Shown piece after piece: positions 8,290 through 17,147 of a DNA stretch of 64,000 nt. The position numbers and the translations under genes were made by a program. Source of the stretch: Methylomusa anaerophila (GTDB lineage: Bacteria > Bacillota > Negativicutes > Sporomusales > Sporomusaceae). Location: NCBI RefSeq assembly GCF_003966895.1, contig NZ_AP018449.1, positions 3,303,501-3,367,500 of the forward strand, given 5' to 3'. Within the stretch, counting starts at the first letter, position 1; every line of letters begins with the position of its first letter. Below the pieces are notes generated by a model. It did no database searches. It was given only the letters and a program-made list of their open reading frames with translations, and was not told the DNA's origin.

Positions 8290-10059
8290 ATGGATACCGA
8301 CTGTAGACATGGTAAAGCCTGTAGTAAAGAAGTTGGCTTGGAAGCAAGCAATAAAGAGGATGGCTTGAATCAGACAATGCCGGCCAATTTTATTGAGAAT
8401 ATTATTAACGAGGATCTTAAGACCGGCAAATATGTCGGTCGCGTACATACGCGCTTTCCTCCTGAACCAAACGGATATTTACATATTGGACATGCAAAAT
8501 CCATTTGTCTGAACTTTGGGTTGGCTTTGAAATATGGCGGCCTATGCAACTTGCGCTTTGATGATACCAACCCGAGCAAGGAAGACACCGAGTACGTTGA
8601 CTCCATTCAGGAAGATGTCAAATGGCTGGGATTTTCCTGGGATGACCGCATGTTTTACGCTTCGGATTACTTTGAGCAATTGTATGAATATGCTGTCCAA
8701 CTAATCAAGTCGGGGAAAGCATACGTATGCGACTTAAGCGCTGAGCAGATACGGGAGTATCGCGGCACCCTGACAGAGCCGGGAAAAGAAAGTCCCTATC
8801 GCAACCGTGGGGTGGAAGAAAATTTGGATTTGTTTGAACGGATGCGCGCCGGCGAGTTTCCAGACGGCTCCCGCGTATTGCGGGCTAAAATTGACATGGC
8901 TTCTCCTAATTTAAACATGCGGGACCCGGTATTATATCGCATCATGCGGGCTTCGCACCACCGGACCGGGGACAAATGGCTGATTTATCCCATGTACGAT
9001 TATGCCCACCCGGTATCGGATTCCATTGAAGGTGTAACCCATTCCATTTGTACGCTGGAGTTCGAGGATCATCGTCCGCTATATGACTGGGCCCTTGAAG
9101 CCCTCGGCATCTACCAGTGCCGGCAAATTGAGTTTGCTCGCCTCAACCTGACTAACACCATTATGAGCAAGCGCTATCTCCGTCAATTGGTGGAGGAGGG
9201 ATACGTAAGCAGCTGGGATGACCCGCGAATGCCGACCATATCCGGTCTTAGACGGCGTGGCTATACCCCTGAAGCCATCCGGGATTTTTGCGACCGCATC
9301 GGAGTTGCTAAAAGTAACAGTACTGTCGATATCGCCCTCTTGGAGCATTGTATTCGCGAAGACTTAAATACAAAAGCCTCACGCGTTATGGCTGTACTGC
9401 GGCCGTTAAAGGTAGTTATCGTAAACTATCCGGAGGACCGGGTTGAAGAACTGATTGCCGAGAACAATCCGGAAAATCCGGATATGGGATCCAGGGCAAT
9501 GCCTTTCTCCCGCGAAATATACATTGAACAAGAGGACTTCAATGAGAATCCGCCGAAAAAATATTTTCGTCTGACTCCCGGTGGCGAAGTACGGCTTAAG
9601 CATGCTTATATTATCAAATGTGAGCAAGTGGTCAAAGATGAGAAAACCGGTGAAGTTCTTGAAGTTCACTGTACCTACGATCCCGCAACCAAAAGTGGCA
9701 GCGGAACCAGTAACCGGAAGGTCAAAGGCACTATTCATTGGGTATCAGCCGCTCATGCCGTTAAAGCTGAGGCCCGCCTTTATGATTATTTAATGATAAG
9801 CGGAGACCGGACGGAAGAAGAGGCCGGGGAGACTGACGACTTTAAGTCCAGGCTAAATCCGGATTCTTTGCATACTTTGAGTTGTTTTGTTGAACCTAGC
9901 CTTAAGATTGCAAAACCGGGCAGCCGCTATCAATTTTTGCGTCATGGTTATTTCTGCATGGATATAGTGGATTCTACCAATGAGATCCCTGTTTTTAACC
10001 GGATTGTATCCTTAAAAGACTCTTGGACTAAGACGGTGGCAGCACAAACAAAATCTTAA
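8290..10059 (+). CDS. glnS: Glutaminyl-tRNA synthetase
   Basis: This 589-residue class I synthetase charges tRNA-Gln with glutamine. It has [16 protein letters not shown] with HIGH at residues 65-68, FDDTNPSKE for ATP/amino acid binding, and MSKR at 292-295 as the KMSKS equivalent. The C-terminal half carries the two anticodon-binding barrels (for example [20 protein letters not shown]). The first 30 residues precede the family core. The start at 8290 has a G-rich ribosome site (8276-8281). Its presence with gatCAB in the same window suggests GatCAB may be needed mainly for Asn-tRNA here, which is inference. Confidence 0.96.
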   Translation: MDTDCRHGKACSKEVGLEASNKEDGLNQTMPANFIENIINEDLKTGKYVGRVHTRFPPEPNGYLHIGHAKSICLNFGLALKYGGLCNLRFDDTNPSKEDTEYVDSIQEDVKWLGFSWDDRMFYASDYFEQLYEYAVQLIKSGKAYVCDLSAEQIREYRGTLTEPGKESPYRNRGVEENLDLFERMRAGEFPDGSRVLRAKIDMASPNLNMRDPVLYRIMRASHHRTGDKWLIYPMYDYAHPVSDSIEGVTHSICTLEFEDHRPLYDWALEALGIYQCRQIEFARLNLTNTIMSKRYLRQLVEEGYVSSWDDPRMPTISGLRRRGYTPEAIRDFCDRIGVAKSNSTVDIALLEHCIREDLNTKASRVMAVLRPLKVVIVNYPEDRVEELIAENNPENPDMGSRAMPFSREIYIEQEDFNENPPKKYFRLTPGGEVRLKHAYIIKCEQVVKDEKTGEVLEVHCTYDPATKSGSGTSNRKVKGTIHWVSAAHAVKAEARLYDYLMISGDRTEEEAGETDDFKSRLNPDSLHTLSCFVEPSLKIAKPGSRYQFLRHGYFCMDIVDSTNEIPVFNRIVSLKDSWTKTVAAQTKS

Positions 10060-10072
10060 CTGCAGAATTAAG

Positions 10073-10114
10073 AAAGACTTTTGCGGCAAAGCCGCGGTTG
10101 CCGCAAAAGTCTTT
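10073..10114 (+). terminator. Strong 17-bp hairpin after glnS
   Basis: AAAGACTTTTGCGGCAA (10073-10089) pairs perfectly with TTGCCGCAAAAGTCTTT (10098-10114) around an eight-base loop. It lies 13 bases after glnS. No long T tract follows, so termination is likely but not certain. The next gene's ribosome site is only 9 bases further on. Confidence 0.65.
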
Positions 10115-10135
10115 CCGGCTGTGGAGGTGGCTGAA

Positions 10136-10885
10136 TTGCTGTACATTAAATTTTTCTATAGTACATTTTTATTGCCGCCAGGGATCTTTATCCTTATTTT
10201 CCTGCTGTATTTCATTTATTTATTCCGGCTGGATAGAAGGAAGGCAACGTTGGGTTTGCTTATTACTTTTATTTTCTATCTTACGGCTACCCATCTGGTG
10301 GGAGATTATTTTATCCGTTCCCTGGAAGGACGATACAGCCCGTCGCTTGCCCCTAACGGGGATGTGATTGTTATGCTGGGCGGGGGTGCCACCATGGATA
10401 CGCCAAACGTAAATGGAACCGGCAATTTATCGGGTTCTGCCGCCAACAGGCTGTTAACCTCTGCCCAGCTATTTCATCTGCTTAACGTCCCGATAATTGT
10501 TTCGGGCGGCAAAACGTTTGAAAACACCGGGACGGAAGCTAAGATAGCAAGGCATATATTACTCGGTCTTGGCGTTCCGGAAGAAAAAATAATAATGGAA
10601 GATCAGAGCCGAAATACAACAGAGAACGCCATGTTTACCAAGACAATTTTGAACCAGTACGGGTTTTACCGCCCTATTTTAGTCACATCCGCATTTCACA
10701 TGGAGCGGGCAGTGAGGCAGTTTGCTAAATTTGGTGTGAACGTGACACCCTATCCAACTGACTACCAGACAAACATACGGAGTAATTTTGAAGGCTACCA
10801 GTTATGGCCATCTTGTGATGCAATGCTGAATTTTCAATTGGCTTTAAAGGAGTATGTGGGCATACTGGCTTCTGAATGGTACTAA
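10136..10885 (+). CDS. YdcF/ElyC family membrane-anchored protein (DUF218)
   Basis: This protein of about 249 residues has two hydrophobic N-terminal segments, then a DUF218 domain. The domain shows DVIVMLGGGA, the SAANRL segment, IIVSGGKTF, the DQSRNTTENA motif and LVTSAFHMERA. DUF218 proteins such as ElyC and SanA act in envelope maintenance, but their chemistry is mostly undefined. I prefer the TTG start at 10136 because GGAGGTG (10123-10129) is correctly spaced before it; a GTG at 10121 in the same frame lacks a ribosome site. It is a stand-alone gene followed by a repeat element. Confidence 0.85.
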   Translation: MLYIKFFYSTFLLPPGIFILIFLLYFIYLFRLDRRKATLGLLITFIFYLTATHLVGDYFIRSLEGRYSPSLAPNGDVIVMLGGGATMDTPNVNGTGNLSGSAANRLLTSAQLFHLLNVPIIVSGGKTFENTGTEAKIARHILLGLGVPEEKIIMEDQSRNTTENAMFTKTILNQYGFYRPILVTSAFHMERAVRQFAKFGVNVTPYPTDYQTNIRSNFEGYQLWPSCDAMLNFQLALKEYVGILASEWY

Positions 10886-10897
10886 TAGCTATTCACC

Positions 10898-11035
10898 TTT
10901 AAGTAGGGAACTGCTTAGAAACCGCCATCTGCGTCGTTGCTCCTGCGTGCTTCACTCCAGCGTACATCCCAGTACGCTTGCGTTCCAGTACTCGTCGCGC
11001 CTAGCATCTGACGATTTCTAAACAGTTCGTGGCAT
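10898..11035 (+). repeat. Long-hairpin repeat, subfamily A, copy 5
   Basis: This is a near-consensus forward copy, with AACTGCTTAGAAA (near 10909-10921) and TTTCTAAACAGTT as base arms (one mismatch) and AGCGTAC/GTACGCT at the apex. Weak similarity to other copies continues about 25 bases past it (TTTGATA, CTGAGTAGATAC), which suggests the real unit is somewhat longer. Confidence 0.85.
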
Positions 11036-11188
11036 TTGATAATCTGAGTAGATACAAAAAAGGGTTGGAACTGTTTGGTCTGATAGAATTTCGAAAATAT
11101 TTATGTTGTCCCAATTCGTCGACAATTGTTTTGTGGAGGAAATTACCGTTTTAGTGTAGAAAAAATGGTAATAGGTTTGTTATGGTCT

Positions 11189-11218
11189 TTTAAAGTATGG
11201 AGAATAATACGATATAAT
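11189..11218 (+). promoter_or_regulatory. Possible promoter of purD
   Basis: TATAAT (11213-11218) has a weak TTTAAA -35 (11189-11194) with an 18-base spacer, 42 bases before purD. The -10 is clear and the -35 is poor. No riboswitch-like sequence is seen in the 11036-11260 gap. Confidence 0.45.
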
Positions 11219-11260
11219 ATAAGCATAGATGAACTTGCATACAAGGAGTGACAAATAAGT

Positions 11261-12532
11261 TTGAATATATTGGTGATAGGAGGAGGCGGGCGTGAGCACG
11301 CTTTGGCGTGGAAACTGTCACAGAGTCCACGCGTGAAGAAATTATATTGCGCGCCGGGGAATCCTGGGATAGCTTCCTTAGCTGAATGCGTAGCCATTAA
11401 TGTTACTGATAATAAATCCTTGGGCAGCTTTGCTAAGGAACATAATATAGATTTGACGGTAGTTGGTCCTGAATTGCCTCTTACCAACGGCATTGTTGAT
11501 TATTTCAACGAATTGGGCCTCAAGATATTTGGACCCAATCAGATGGCTGCCCAAATTGAAGGCTCCAAAGCTTTTGCCAAAGAACTTATGCATAAATACG
11601 GAATACCTACAGCCAAGTCAGAGGTATTTACTGATGCTAATGCCGCCATTCGGTATATCCAAGAACAAGGTGCGCCAATTGTGGTGAAAGCGGATGGTTT
11701 AGCAGCAGGAAAAGGCGTGGTTGTGGCTATGACCGTGGAAGAAGCAACAGCCGCCGTAGAGATGATAATGCTGGATAAGTTTTTCGGCAATGCCGGAGCA
11801 CAGGTGGTAGTCGAAGAATATCTCAGGGGGGAAGAAGCGTCTGTTTTAGCTTTTACCGACGGAATTACTGTTAAGCCAATGGTAGCTGCTCAGGATCATA
11901 AGCGCGTGTTTGACGGCGACCAGGGGCCAAATACGGGCGGAATGGGGGCTTATGCCCCTGCGCCGGTAGTTACCCCGACTTTAGAGAAGAGAGTAGTTAC
12001 GGAAATTCTCCAGCCGGTAATTAAGGCGATGCAGGAAGAAGGACGGCCCTATACCGGCTGTCTTTATGCAGGACTCATGATTACGGACACGGGACCAAAA
12101 GTGATAGAATTCAACGCTCGTTTTGGCGACCCGGAAACCCAGGTCGTATTGCCGCTGGTAGCTTCTGATCTGGTTGATATTATGGAAGCTTGCATAGAAC
12201 AAAGGTTAAAGGGTATTGAAGTGGAGTGGTCGAATCAGGCGGCCGTTTGCATTGTTTTGGCAGCTGGCGGGTATCCTGGTGAATATAGAAAAGGTGACAC
12301 TATACATGGTATTAGTCAGGCTGAGGAAAAAGGGGCATTGGTATTCCATGCCGGTACTGCGTTCAACGCAGATGAAGTAGTGACAAACGGCGGACGGGTA
12401 CTTGGCGTCACCGCAACCGGCTTCAGTATTGAACTGGCTATTAAGAAAGCATATGAGGCGGCAGGGAAGATTCATTTCCGTGACATGCACTTCCGGAACG
12501 ACATTGCCTGCCGGGCGCTAAACCGGGTCTGA
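11261..12532 (+). CDS. purD: Phosphoribosylamine-glycine ligase (GAR synthetase)
   Basis: This 423-residue ATP-grasp enzyme joins phosphoribosylamine and glycine. Features are the N-terminal GGGGREHALAWKL, the ATP-grasp segments VVKADGLAAGKGVVVA and VVEEYLRGEEAS, the GPNTGGMGAY loop and EFNARFGDPETQ for metal binding. The start is a TTG at 11261 with AAGGAGTGAC upstream, so initiation may be weak. purD is separated from the rest of the purine genes by glnS and the YdcF-like gene and appears to have its own promoter. It is 5 bases from the next gene. Confidence 0.97.
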   Translation: MNILVIGGGGREHALAWKLSQSPRVKKLYCAPGNPGIASLAECVAINVTDNKSLGSFAKEHNIDLTVVGPELPLTNGIVDYFNELGLKIFGPNQMAAQIEGSKAFAKELMHKYGIPTAKSEVFTDANAAIRYIQEQGAPIVVKADGLAAGKGVVVAMTVEEATAAVEMIMLDKFFGNAGAQVVVEEYLRGEEASVLAFTDGITVKPMVAAQDHKRVFDGDQGPNTGGMGAYAPAPVVTPTLEKRVVTEILQPVIKAMQEEGRPYTGCLYAGLMITDTGPKVIEFNARFGDPETQVVLPLVASDLVDIMEACIEQRLKGIEVEWSNQAAVCIVLAAGGYPGEYRKGDTIHGISQAEEKGALVFHAGTAFNADEVVTNGGRVLGVTATGFSIELAIKKAYEAAGKIHFRDMHFRNDIACRALNRV

Positions 12533-12537
12533 CCGAC

Positions 12538-13056
12538 ATGGAATATAACTTAGTTATTATAAACCTTCTGACCATCGGGGTTTTATTGATGGGTTTAATC
12601 CTGACTGCGATCGGGTTACCCGGAAATGTGGTAATTTTTGTTACAGCCCTCACTTATGGCTACTTTGAAGGTTTTTCCCATATAACGTATTCGGTTTTGC
12701 TTCTAATTCTGGCTGCTTTTTTAGCTGGTGAGGCTATTGAGTTTGTGGCCGGCTCCCTGGGAGCCAAAAAAGGAAACGCATCCCGGCGGGCTGTTTGGGC
12801 AGCATTTTTGGGTGGAATAGCAGGCGGCATAATCGGTACCGGCATGGCGCCCGGGATTGGTTCTTTGCTTGGGGCTGTGGCGGGAGCTTTCGCTAGCGGT
12901 TTCGCGGCTGAACTTAGTAAAACCGGTGACATAACCAAGGCTGGACAGGTGGCAAAAAGTATAGTTATTGGGCAGGTATTAGGCATTATTGCTAAACTGG
13001 CCATAGCCTTTGGTATGGTTATCTTGCTCATCTCTAAGCTGGTTTGGACCGGTTAG
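12538..13056 (+). CDS. DUF456 family membrane protein
   Basis: This 172-residue protein is almost entirely hydrophobic: two N-terminal membrane helices, a third near 45-65, then two Gly/Ala-rich segments (GGIAGGIIGTGMAPGIGSLLG, about residues 95-120) and a C-terminal helix. This is the pattern of DUF456, whose function is unknown. It starts 5 bases after purD and is probably translated from the same mRNA. Nothing in it suggests a purine role. Confidence 0.8.
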   Translation: MEYNLVIINLLTIGVLLMGLILTAIGLPGNVVIFVTALTYGYFEGFSHITYSVLLLILAAFLAGEAIEFVAGSLGAKKGNASRRAVWAAFLGGIAGGIIGTGMAPGIGSLLGAVAGAFASGFAAELSKTGDITKAGQVAKSIVIGQVLGIIAKLAIAFGMVILLISKLVWTG

Positions 13057-13104
13057 GCGACTGTTTCAACAGTCTTTGAGAGAGGATGAATTCAGGAGGT
13101 TAGT

Positions 13105-13746
13105 ATGAACAACAGCCAGGAACACGGACAGGTGGATGATGGTCGCGGCAAGCGGCAGCAGATACTTGATGCTGCTTATACTGTTTTTTCCCGCAAGGGC
13201 TACCATCGCGCTACGGTAGATGAAATTATTGCCCTTGCCGATACCGGCAAGGGGACAGTATATAATTATTTTGTTAACAAAGAGCAATTGTTTTACACAT
13301 TGATTAAAGAGTGCAGCGCAAAATTCGAGGCAGACCTGGCAGCAATTGCTGCGCTGGATGAACTGCCATTAGACAAAGTCGGGAAGGCTATTAAAGTGTT
13401 TCTGGAATTTTATGTGGCCAATGCTGACTTGTGGCGAGTTTTGATGTATGAAATGCGCGGTGTGGGAACTGAAGGAAAATCAGCTTTCACCCTGGTTCAA
13501 CGGGAAAAATATAAAGAGCGTTTTACCCATACTATCGAAATGCTGGAGAAAATATTGCAAGAAGGTATTGACCAGAAAGTCATCCGGCCTTGTGATGTGA
13601 CCAAAGCTGCGCACGGGTTGTTCAGCGTTATCCTCATGATGGTCTTTCAGGGATTTGTGGGCCAGAACGATGAGAGTATTGAAAAAGTGTCGCGCAATAT
13701 TGCGGATATTTTCTTATATGGTGTTGCGCAGACCAATAATAATTAG
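13105..13746 (+). CDS. TetR/AcrR family transcriptional regulator
   Basis: This 213-residue protein has the TetR N-terminal helix-turn-helix: ILDAAYTVFSRKGYHRATV followed by IIALADTGKGTVYNYF (residues about 17-60). The all-helical C-terminal half is the ligand/dimer domain. AGGAGG precedes the ATG. It follows the DUF456 gene by 48 bases, a gap holding a small GACTGTT/AACAGTC hairpin. Its ligand and targets cannot be told; TetR regulators commonly control a neighbouring membrane protein, which here would be the DUF456 gene. Confidence 0.9.
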   Translation: MNNSQEHGQVDDGRGKRQQILDAAYTVFSRKGYHRATVDEIIALADTGKGTVYNYFVNKEQLFYTLIKECSAKFEADLAAIAALDELPLDKVGKAIKVFLEFYVANADLWRVLMYEMRGVGTEGKSAFTLVQREKYKERFTHTIEMLEKILQEGIDQKVIRPCDVTKAAHGLFSVILMMVFQGFVGQNDESIEKVSRNIADIFLYGVAQTNNN

Positions 13747-13787
13747 ACGGCTGATTAGCTGTCTGCTCTAGAATTCCTATGGTCTGA

Positions 13788-13813
13788 ACCGCCCCTTTTG
13801 AGGGCGGTCTTTT
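13788..13813 (+). terminator. Intrinsic terminator after the TetR gene
   Basis: ACCGCCC (13788-13794) pairs with GGGCGGT (13802-13808), followed by CTTTTA. It closes the purD-DUF456-TetR unit. Confidence 0.8.
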
Positions 13814-13832
13814 AGTATCCGTTTAAAGAGGA

Positions 13833-14132
13833 TTATTTTCCTATTAAAAGATGATTATTTGAAATTTGATGAATTTGCTCCTGCAAATCTTTTATTTGCT
13901 TTTGTACATCATCTTCCGGCGTTTTTTCCTTATTTTCTTTTTCTTTCTTTACACGCAACGCTTCTTCTTGTGCGGCAACCGTTAACAATAGCGCCCCTAA
14001 TGCAGCCAAAAAATTACCTAAAACATTTAATTGTTCTGAGGTTAATGTCTCCTCAAGTGCTACGGTGATAAGCGTGGCTAAAATGGCAAGCTCATTTGGG
14101 TCCAACTCAAAAAATGGTATGTTACTTTCCAT
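13833..14132 (-). CDS. Small hypothetical protein with hydrophobic helix and charged tail
   Basis: This 99-residue protein is not one I recognise. Residues about 12-55 are an alternation of acidic and hydrophobic stretches (ELAILATLITVALEE, then a hydrophobic LGNFLAALGALLLTVAAQEE). Residues 56-90 are Lys/Glu-rich and likely coiled (KKEKENKEKTPEDDVQ). It may be a small membrane-associated or coiled-coil protein. It lies between a plus-strand terminator and an intergenic hairpin, with only a weak G/A-rich ribosome site upstream. Confidence 0.6.
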   Translation of the reverse strand: MESNIPFFELDPNELAILATLITVALEETLTSEQLNVLGNFLAALGALLLTVAAQEEALRVKKEKENKEKTPEDDVQKQIKDLQEQIHQISNNHLLIGK

Positions 14133-14223
14133 TGTTTACTTCATCCCATCATTTTCTATTATGCTCGATCCTGCAAACAATGTTTGCATTTGTCCGAGGG
14201 GGGAAGGGGCAAGATATGTGCAT

Positions 14224-14272
14224 AAAAAAGGTTACAACGCAAATAAGTATGCCCAATTGCGTTATAACCTTT
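14224..14272 (-). terminator. Intrinsic terminator of the YteA-like gene
   Basis: On the minus strand AAAGGTTATAACGCAA (14272-14257) pairs with TTGCGTTGTAACCTTT (14242-14227, one mismatch) and runs into a six-base T tract (14229-14224). It faces the minus-strand gene ending at 14392. A second inverted repeat, TTTTCCAGA/TCTGGAAAA, lies at about 14350-14380 without a T tract. Confidence 0.8.
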
Positions 14273-14391
14273 GAAATTAGATATAGGAGATACTATATTA
14301 TATACATACAGTCGGAAATTCATTCGAAAATGGCAACACTTTGGCGGTCCTTTTCCAGATAACAGACTGCATGTCTGGAAAATTTAGGAAT

Positions 14392-15078
14392 CTAATTATT
14401 GTTAGTTTCCTTATACCGCTTATCCGTAGGATTTCGAGTATTTGCGGCGTTGCTGGGGATTGCATCTGCTAAATCAACTATTCCCTGATGTTCATTGCTA
14501 TTTGGCCAGGCAGCCTTATAATTATAGGAGCCGGGAATATCCTGCGGCGAGTCTGAACTGCCCCATTTTAGTACCGCCTGTAAGGCATCTTCACCATCGA
14601 ATCCTACAAAATTAATATCTGCGGTATCCAAGAATGTCCGATGAAACGGAGGAGCCAACACTCCTTCTTCTAAGGGACGGGGTGTGGCATCGATAACATT
14701 CCTGTCCTTCTGGCATTCAATGCAGCGCACAGCCCAGGGCAATGCTTCCAGGCGCTCAATATCAATTTTCCTGCCGCATTTTTCACAAATACCGTAGGAC
14801 CCGGCGTGTATCCGGTCCAGGGCTGCTTCCACCTGTTCGAGAAGTATATGTTCATTATCCCGAAGCGCCACGTCCTTACTCCGCTCAAACACAACATCTC
14901 CCAGATCAGCAGGATGGTTGTCGTACATGGAAAGCTCGCCCACGGAATCTGACATAGTATCGCCAATACCTGTTTCTTCAAGACGGCTAATTACCTGTGT
15001 TAGCCGGTCTTTTTCTTTTATTAGCGCGTTTTTAAATCGCTGAAGGACAGCCGGTGGAAGGTGTTGAGTATATTGCAC
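14392..15078 (-). CDS. yteA: TraR/DksA-type C4 zinc-finger protein (YteA family)
   Basis: This 228-residue protein is of the Bacillus YteA type. The N-terminal helices (about 1-75) contain conserved DNHPADLGD. The C4 zinc finger is CEKCG...CIECQ (about residues 97-121), and the C-terminal half contains the YteA-specific segment FVGFDGEDALQAVLKWGSSDSPQD. Relatives are spore/stationary-phase regulators that may bind RNA polymerase like DksA; that is family inference. The tail is low-complexity and Asn-rich. It is monocistronic, divergent from spoVAF, and ends at its own terminator. Confidence 0.9.
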   Translation of the reverse strand: MQYTQHLPPAVLQRFKNALIKEKDRLTQVISRLEETGIGDTMSDSVGELSMYDNHPADLGDVVFERSKDVALRDNEHILLEQVEAALDRIHAGSYGICEKCGRKIDIERLEALPWAVRCIECQKDRNVIDATPRPLEEGVLAPPFHRTFLDTADINFVGFDGEDALQAVLKWGSSDSPQDIPGSYNYKAAWPNSNEHQGIVDLADAIPSNAANTRNPTDKRYKETNNN

Positions 15079-15124
15079 TGATCGATTCTCCCTTTCGATA
15101 AAAAATTTAATTGGAACATTATAC

Positions 15125-15184
15125 TCAAAACAGAAAATGTTTTCGAATTTGGAATGGTTGCGTCATCATCGTTTGCGACTGCAT
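15125..15184 (-). CDS. Possible 19-residue small ORF upstream of yteA
   Basis: On the minus strand GAAGGAGGTGA is followed directly by ATG (15184), opening a 19-codon frame MQSQTMMTQPFQIRKHFLF that stops at 15125, 47 bases before yteA. The ribosome site is near perfect, though the ATG is only about three bases from it. It could be a leader peptide, a small protein or a chance site. No homolog is recognised. Confidence 0.3.
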   Translation of the reverse strand: MQSQTMMTQPFQIRKHFLF

Positions 15185-15385
15185 TCACCTCCTTCGAATC
15201 TATAATGTTCCCAATTACCAAGCGCTTATGTCGGTCAGTTTCGCGGCCGGTTTTCCGTTTGAATTCAATGGGGTACTGCAGGAAACAGTATGTAAAGACG
15301 TATAAAAAAAATCTGTGGGGAAAAACTTACATCGAAATACCGAGCCGTTATCGGCCATCAGCACAATAGCGAACGGAGTGGCTTA
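15185..15385. other. Divergent intergenic region, yteA and spoVAF
   Basis: This 200-base stretch should hold both divergent promoters. I see no clear sigma-A pair and no convincing sigma-G promoter for spoVAF. The part nearest spoVAF has an A-rich run (15303-15310) and no structured RNA. Confidence 0.4.
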
Positions 15386-16870
15386 ATGAAAAACGAGCAT
15401 AACGAGTATATGGATATGAAAATTAATAAGGACATTGATGCAAACATCAACTATTTAAAAGAACTTGTCGGGGTCGGCGAAAGTTTTGACATTATTTTTC
15501 GCGAATATAAAGTCGGCCGCAGACGGGCGGCGTCTTTCTCTATCAATGGTATGACCAATGATGTTCTCCTTACCAATGTCTTTCAAAATATGATACTTTT
15601 TAATCAGGACGATTTATCGATTAATACGCTGCAAAAGCTGTTTTACTCGCACGCCACGCATTCGCAGGTAAAACTGGTTGATAATATGCATGACGCTGTC
15701 ATCAGTATGTTATCCGGCGAACTTATATTTTTTGTCGACAACGAGGAACAGGTAATTGTTTTCGATGCCAGGGCATATCCCGTACGCGCCCCGGAAGAAT
15801 CAAATATTGAGAAGGTAACAAGAGGATCCAGGGACTCCTTTGTTGAGACTTTGCCGTTTAGTACAAGCTTGATCCGGCGGCGGTTACGCGACCCGAATCT
15901 ACGGTTTGAAATCGTTAAAGTGGGTACCAGATCACAGACAGACGTCGCTGTTGCTTATATAAAGGATATAGTCAACCCGGATTTAATCAAAATCATTAAG
16001 GAACGCCTTAACAGTATTGTAATTGATGGTGTCCCAATGGCGGAAAAAGCCATTGAAGAATTCGTTCTTCGCGGCAGTAAATGGAATCCGCTTCCCAAAG
16101 TGCGGTACACTGAGCGGCCGGATGTAGTTGCGGTTCACCTTTTAGAGGGGCATGTCTGCCTCATTGTTGATACAACGCCTGATGCTATGATATTGCCTAC
16201 TACCTTCTGGCATCATGTGCAGCATGTGGAAGAGTATCATCAAAACCCCCTGATCGGCTCCTATCTGCGTTTGGTGCGGCTATTTGGCATACTCATGTCT
16301 CTGCTGTTGCCGCCGGTGTGGCTTGCCATGAGTTTGCAGCAGCATCTTTTGCCGGAATCTCTCGCTTTTTTGGGCCCGCGTGATCCGGGGATTATTCCGC
16401 TGGGAGTGCAGTTTATTCTCGCGGATATCGGCGTTGAACTGGTTCGTATGGCTACTGTTCATGTTCCGTCGGCGCAATCAACCGCTTTAGGATTCATCGG
16501 CGCTTTTATGCTGGGAGAATTTGCGACCAAAGTCGGGCTGTTCGGCAATGAGGTCATTTTTTATACGGCTGTTGCGGCGGTAGGAGGATTTGCAACACCG
16601 AGTGTAGAGCTTTCCATGACTATGCGCTTTTTCAGAATCGGCCTGCTCCTCCTCGTAATGTTTTTCAAATTGCCTGGTCTGTTCATTGGGATCATTGCGA
16701 TCTTTCTGATAATGTTAGGGACTAAATCTTTAAATTTTCCCTATCTTTGGCCGTTATTCCCCTTTAATTACCAGGCAATGAAAGATGTCATTTTCCGGCT
16801 GCCGATACCGAAGAAAGTCCTCCGTCCGGCCATGCTCAAGCCCCAGGACAAGGACCGGCAGGAGAAGTGA
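15386..16870 (+). CDS. spoVAF: Spore protein SpoVAF (GerA family)
   Basis: This 494-residue protein belongs to the GerA/SpoVAF family of spore inner-membrane proteins. The N-terminal soluble half (to about residue 270) carries the RSRDSF-like GSRDSFVETLPFSTSLIRRRL and TDVAVAYIKDI signatures. The C-terminal half has four to five membrane helices (about 290-460). The segment HVQHVEEYHQNPLIGSYLR is typical of SpoVAF rather than nutrient-receptor GerAA subunits. In Bacillus spoVAF is in the spoVA operon; here it stands alone. It is the clearest evidence that this organism sporulates. A nutrient-receptor subunit remains the alternative. Confidence 0.85.
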   Translation: MKNEHNEYMDMKINKDIDANINYLKELVGVGESFDIIFREYKVGRRRAASFSINGMTNDVLLTNVFQNMILFNQDDLSINTLQKLFYSHATHSQVKLVDNMHDAVISMLSGELIFFVDNEEQVIVFDARAYPVRAPEESNIEKVTRGSRDSFVETLPFSTSLIRRRLRDPNLRFEIVKVGTRSQTDVAVAYIKDIVNPDLIKIIKERLNSIVIDGVPMAEKAIEEFVLRGSKWNPLPKVRYTERPDVVAVHLLEGHVCLIVDTTPDAMILPTTFWHHVQHVEEYHQNPLIGSYLRLVRLFGILMSLLLPPVWLAMSLQQHLLPESLAFLGPRDPGIIPLGVQFILADIGVELVRMATVHVPSAQSTALGFIGAFMLGEFATKVGLFGNEVIFYTAVAAVGGFATPSVELSMTMRFFRIGLLLLVMFFKLPGLFIGIIAIFLIMLGTKSLNFPYLWPLFPFNYQAMKDVIFRLPIPKKVLRPAMLKPQDKDRQEK

Positions 16871-16880
16871 TTTCAGACTA

Positions 16881-16909
16881 TTGCCAGCTGCATATAAAAG
16901 ATGTAATAT
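16881..16909 (+). promoter_or_regulatory. Promoter of the TPP-riboswitch transcript
   Basis: TTGCCA (16881-16886), a 17-base spacer and TAATAT (16904-16909) place transcription at about 16916, at the very start of the TPP aptamer. Confidence 0.6.
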
Positions 16910-16913
16910 AGAA

Positions 16914-17005
16914 ATTACCAAGGGAGCTCATGTTATGGGCTGAGAGTGGGCTGTAAGCGCCAGACCTTTTACCTGATCGGGATAATGCCCGCGTAGGAAG
17001 GTAAT
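16914..17005 (+). promoter_or_regulatory. TPP riboswitch (THI element)
   Basis: P1 is ATTACC (16914-16919) with GGTAAT (17000-17005). Inside are the diagnostic GGGCTGAGAGTG, GACCTTTTACCTGAT and CGGGATAATGCCCGCGTAGG segments. TPP binding should reduce expression of the downstream thiE. Confidence 0.96.
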
Positions 17006-17016
17006 GGTAATGATTT

Positions 17017-17047
17017 GGCGCGCCTCATTTTGTGAGTCGCGCTTTTT
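17017..17047 (+). terminator. Terminator of the TPP riboswitch
   Basis: GCGCGCCTCA (from 17018) pairs with TGAGTCGCGC (to 17042) and runs into a five-base T tract. It lies just after the aptamer and about 100 bases before thiE, as expected for transcriptional control. 17048-17147 holds nothing else clear except a purine-rich ribosome site. Confidence 0.85.
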
Positions 17048-17147
17048 GGTATTATGGGCTCCCCGCGTAACTATAGCGGCGGCCAAACAGGCTGACATTG
17101 TGCTAAATTATATTCTGGGTATAAACAAGTGATGAGGAGAGTAGCCA

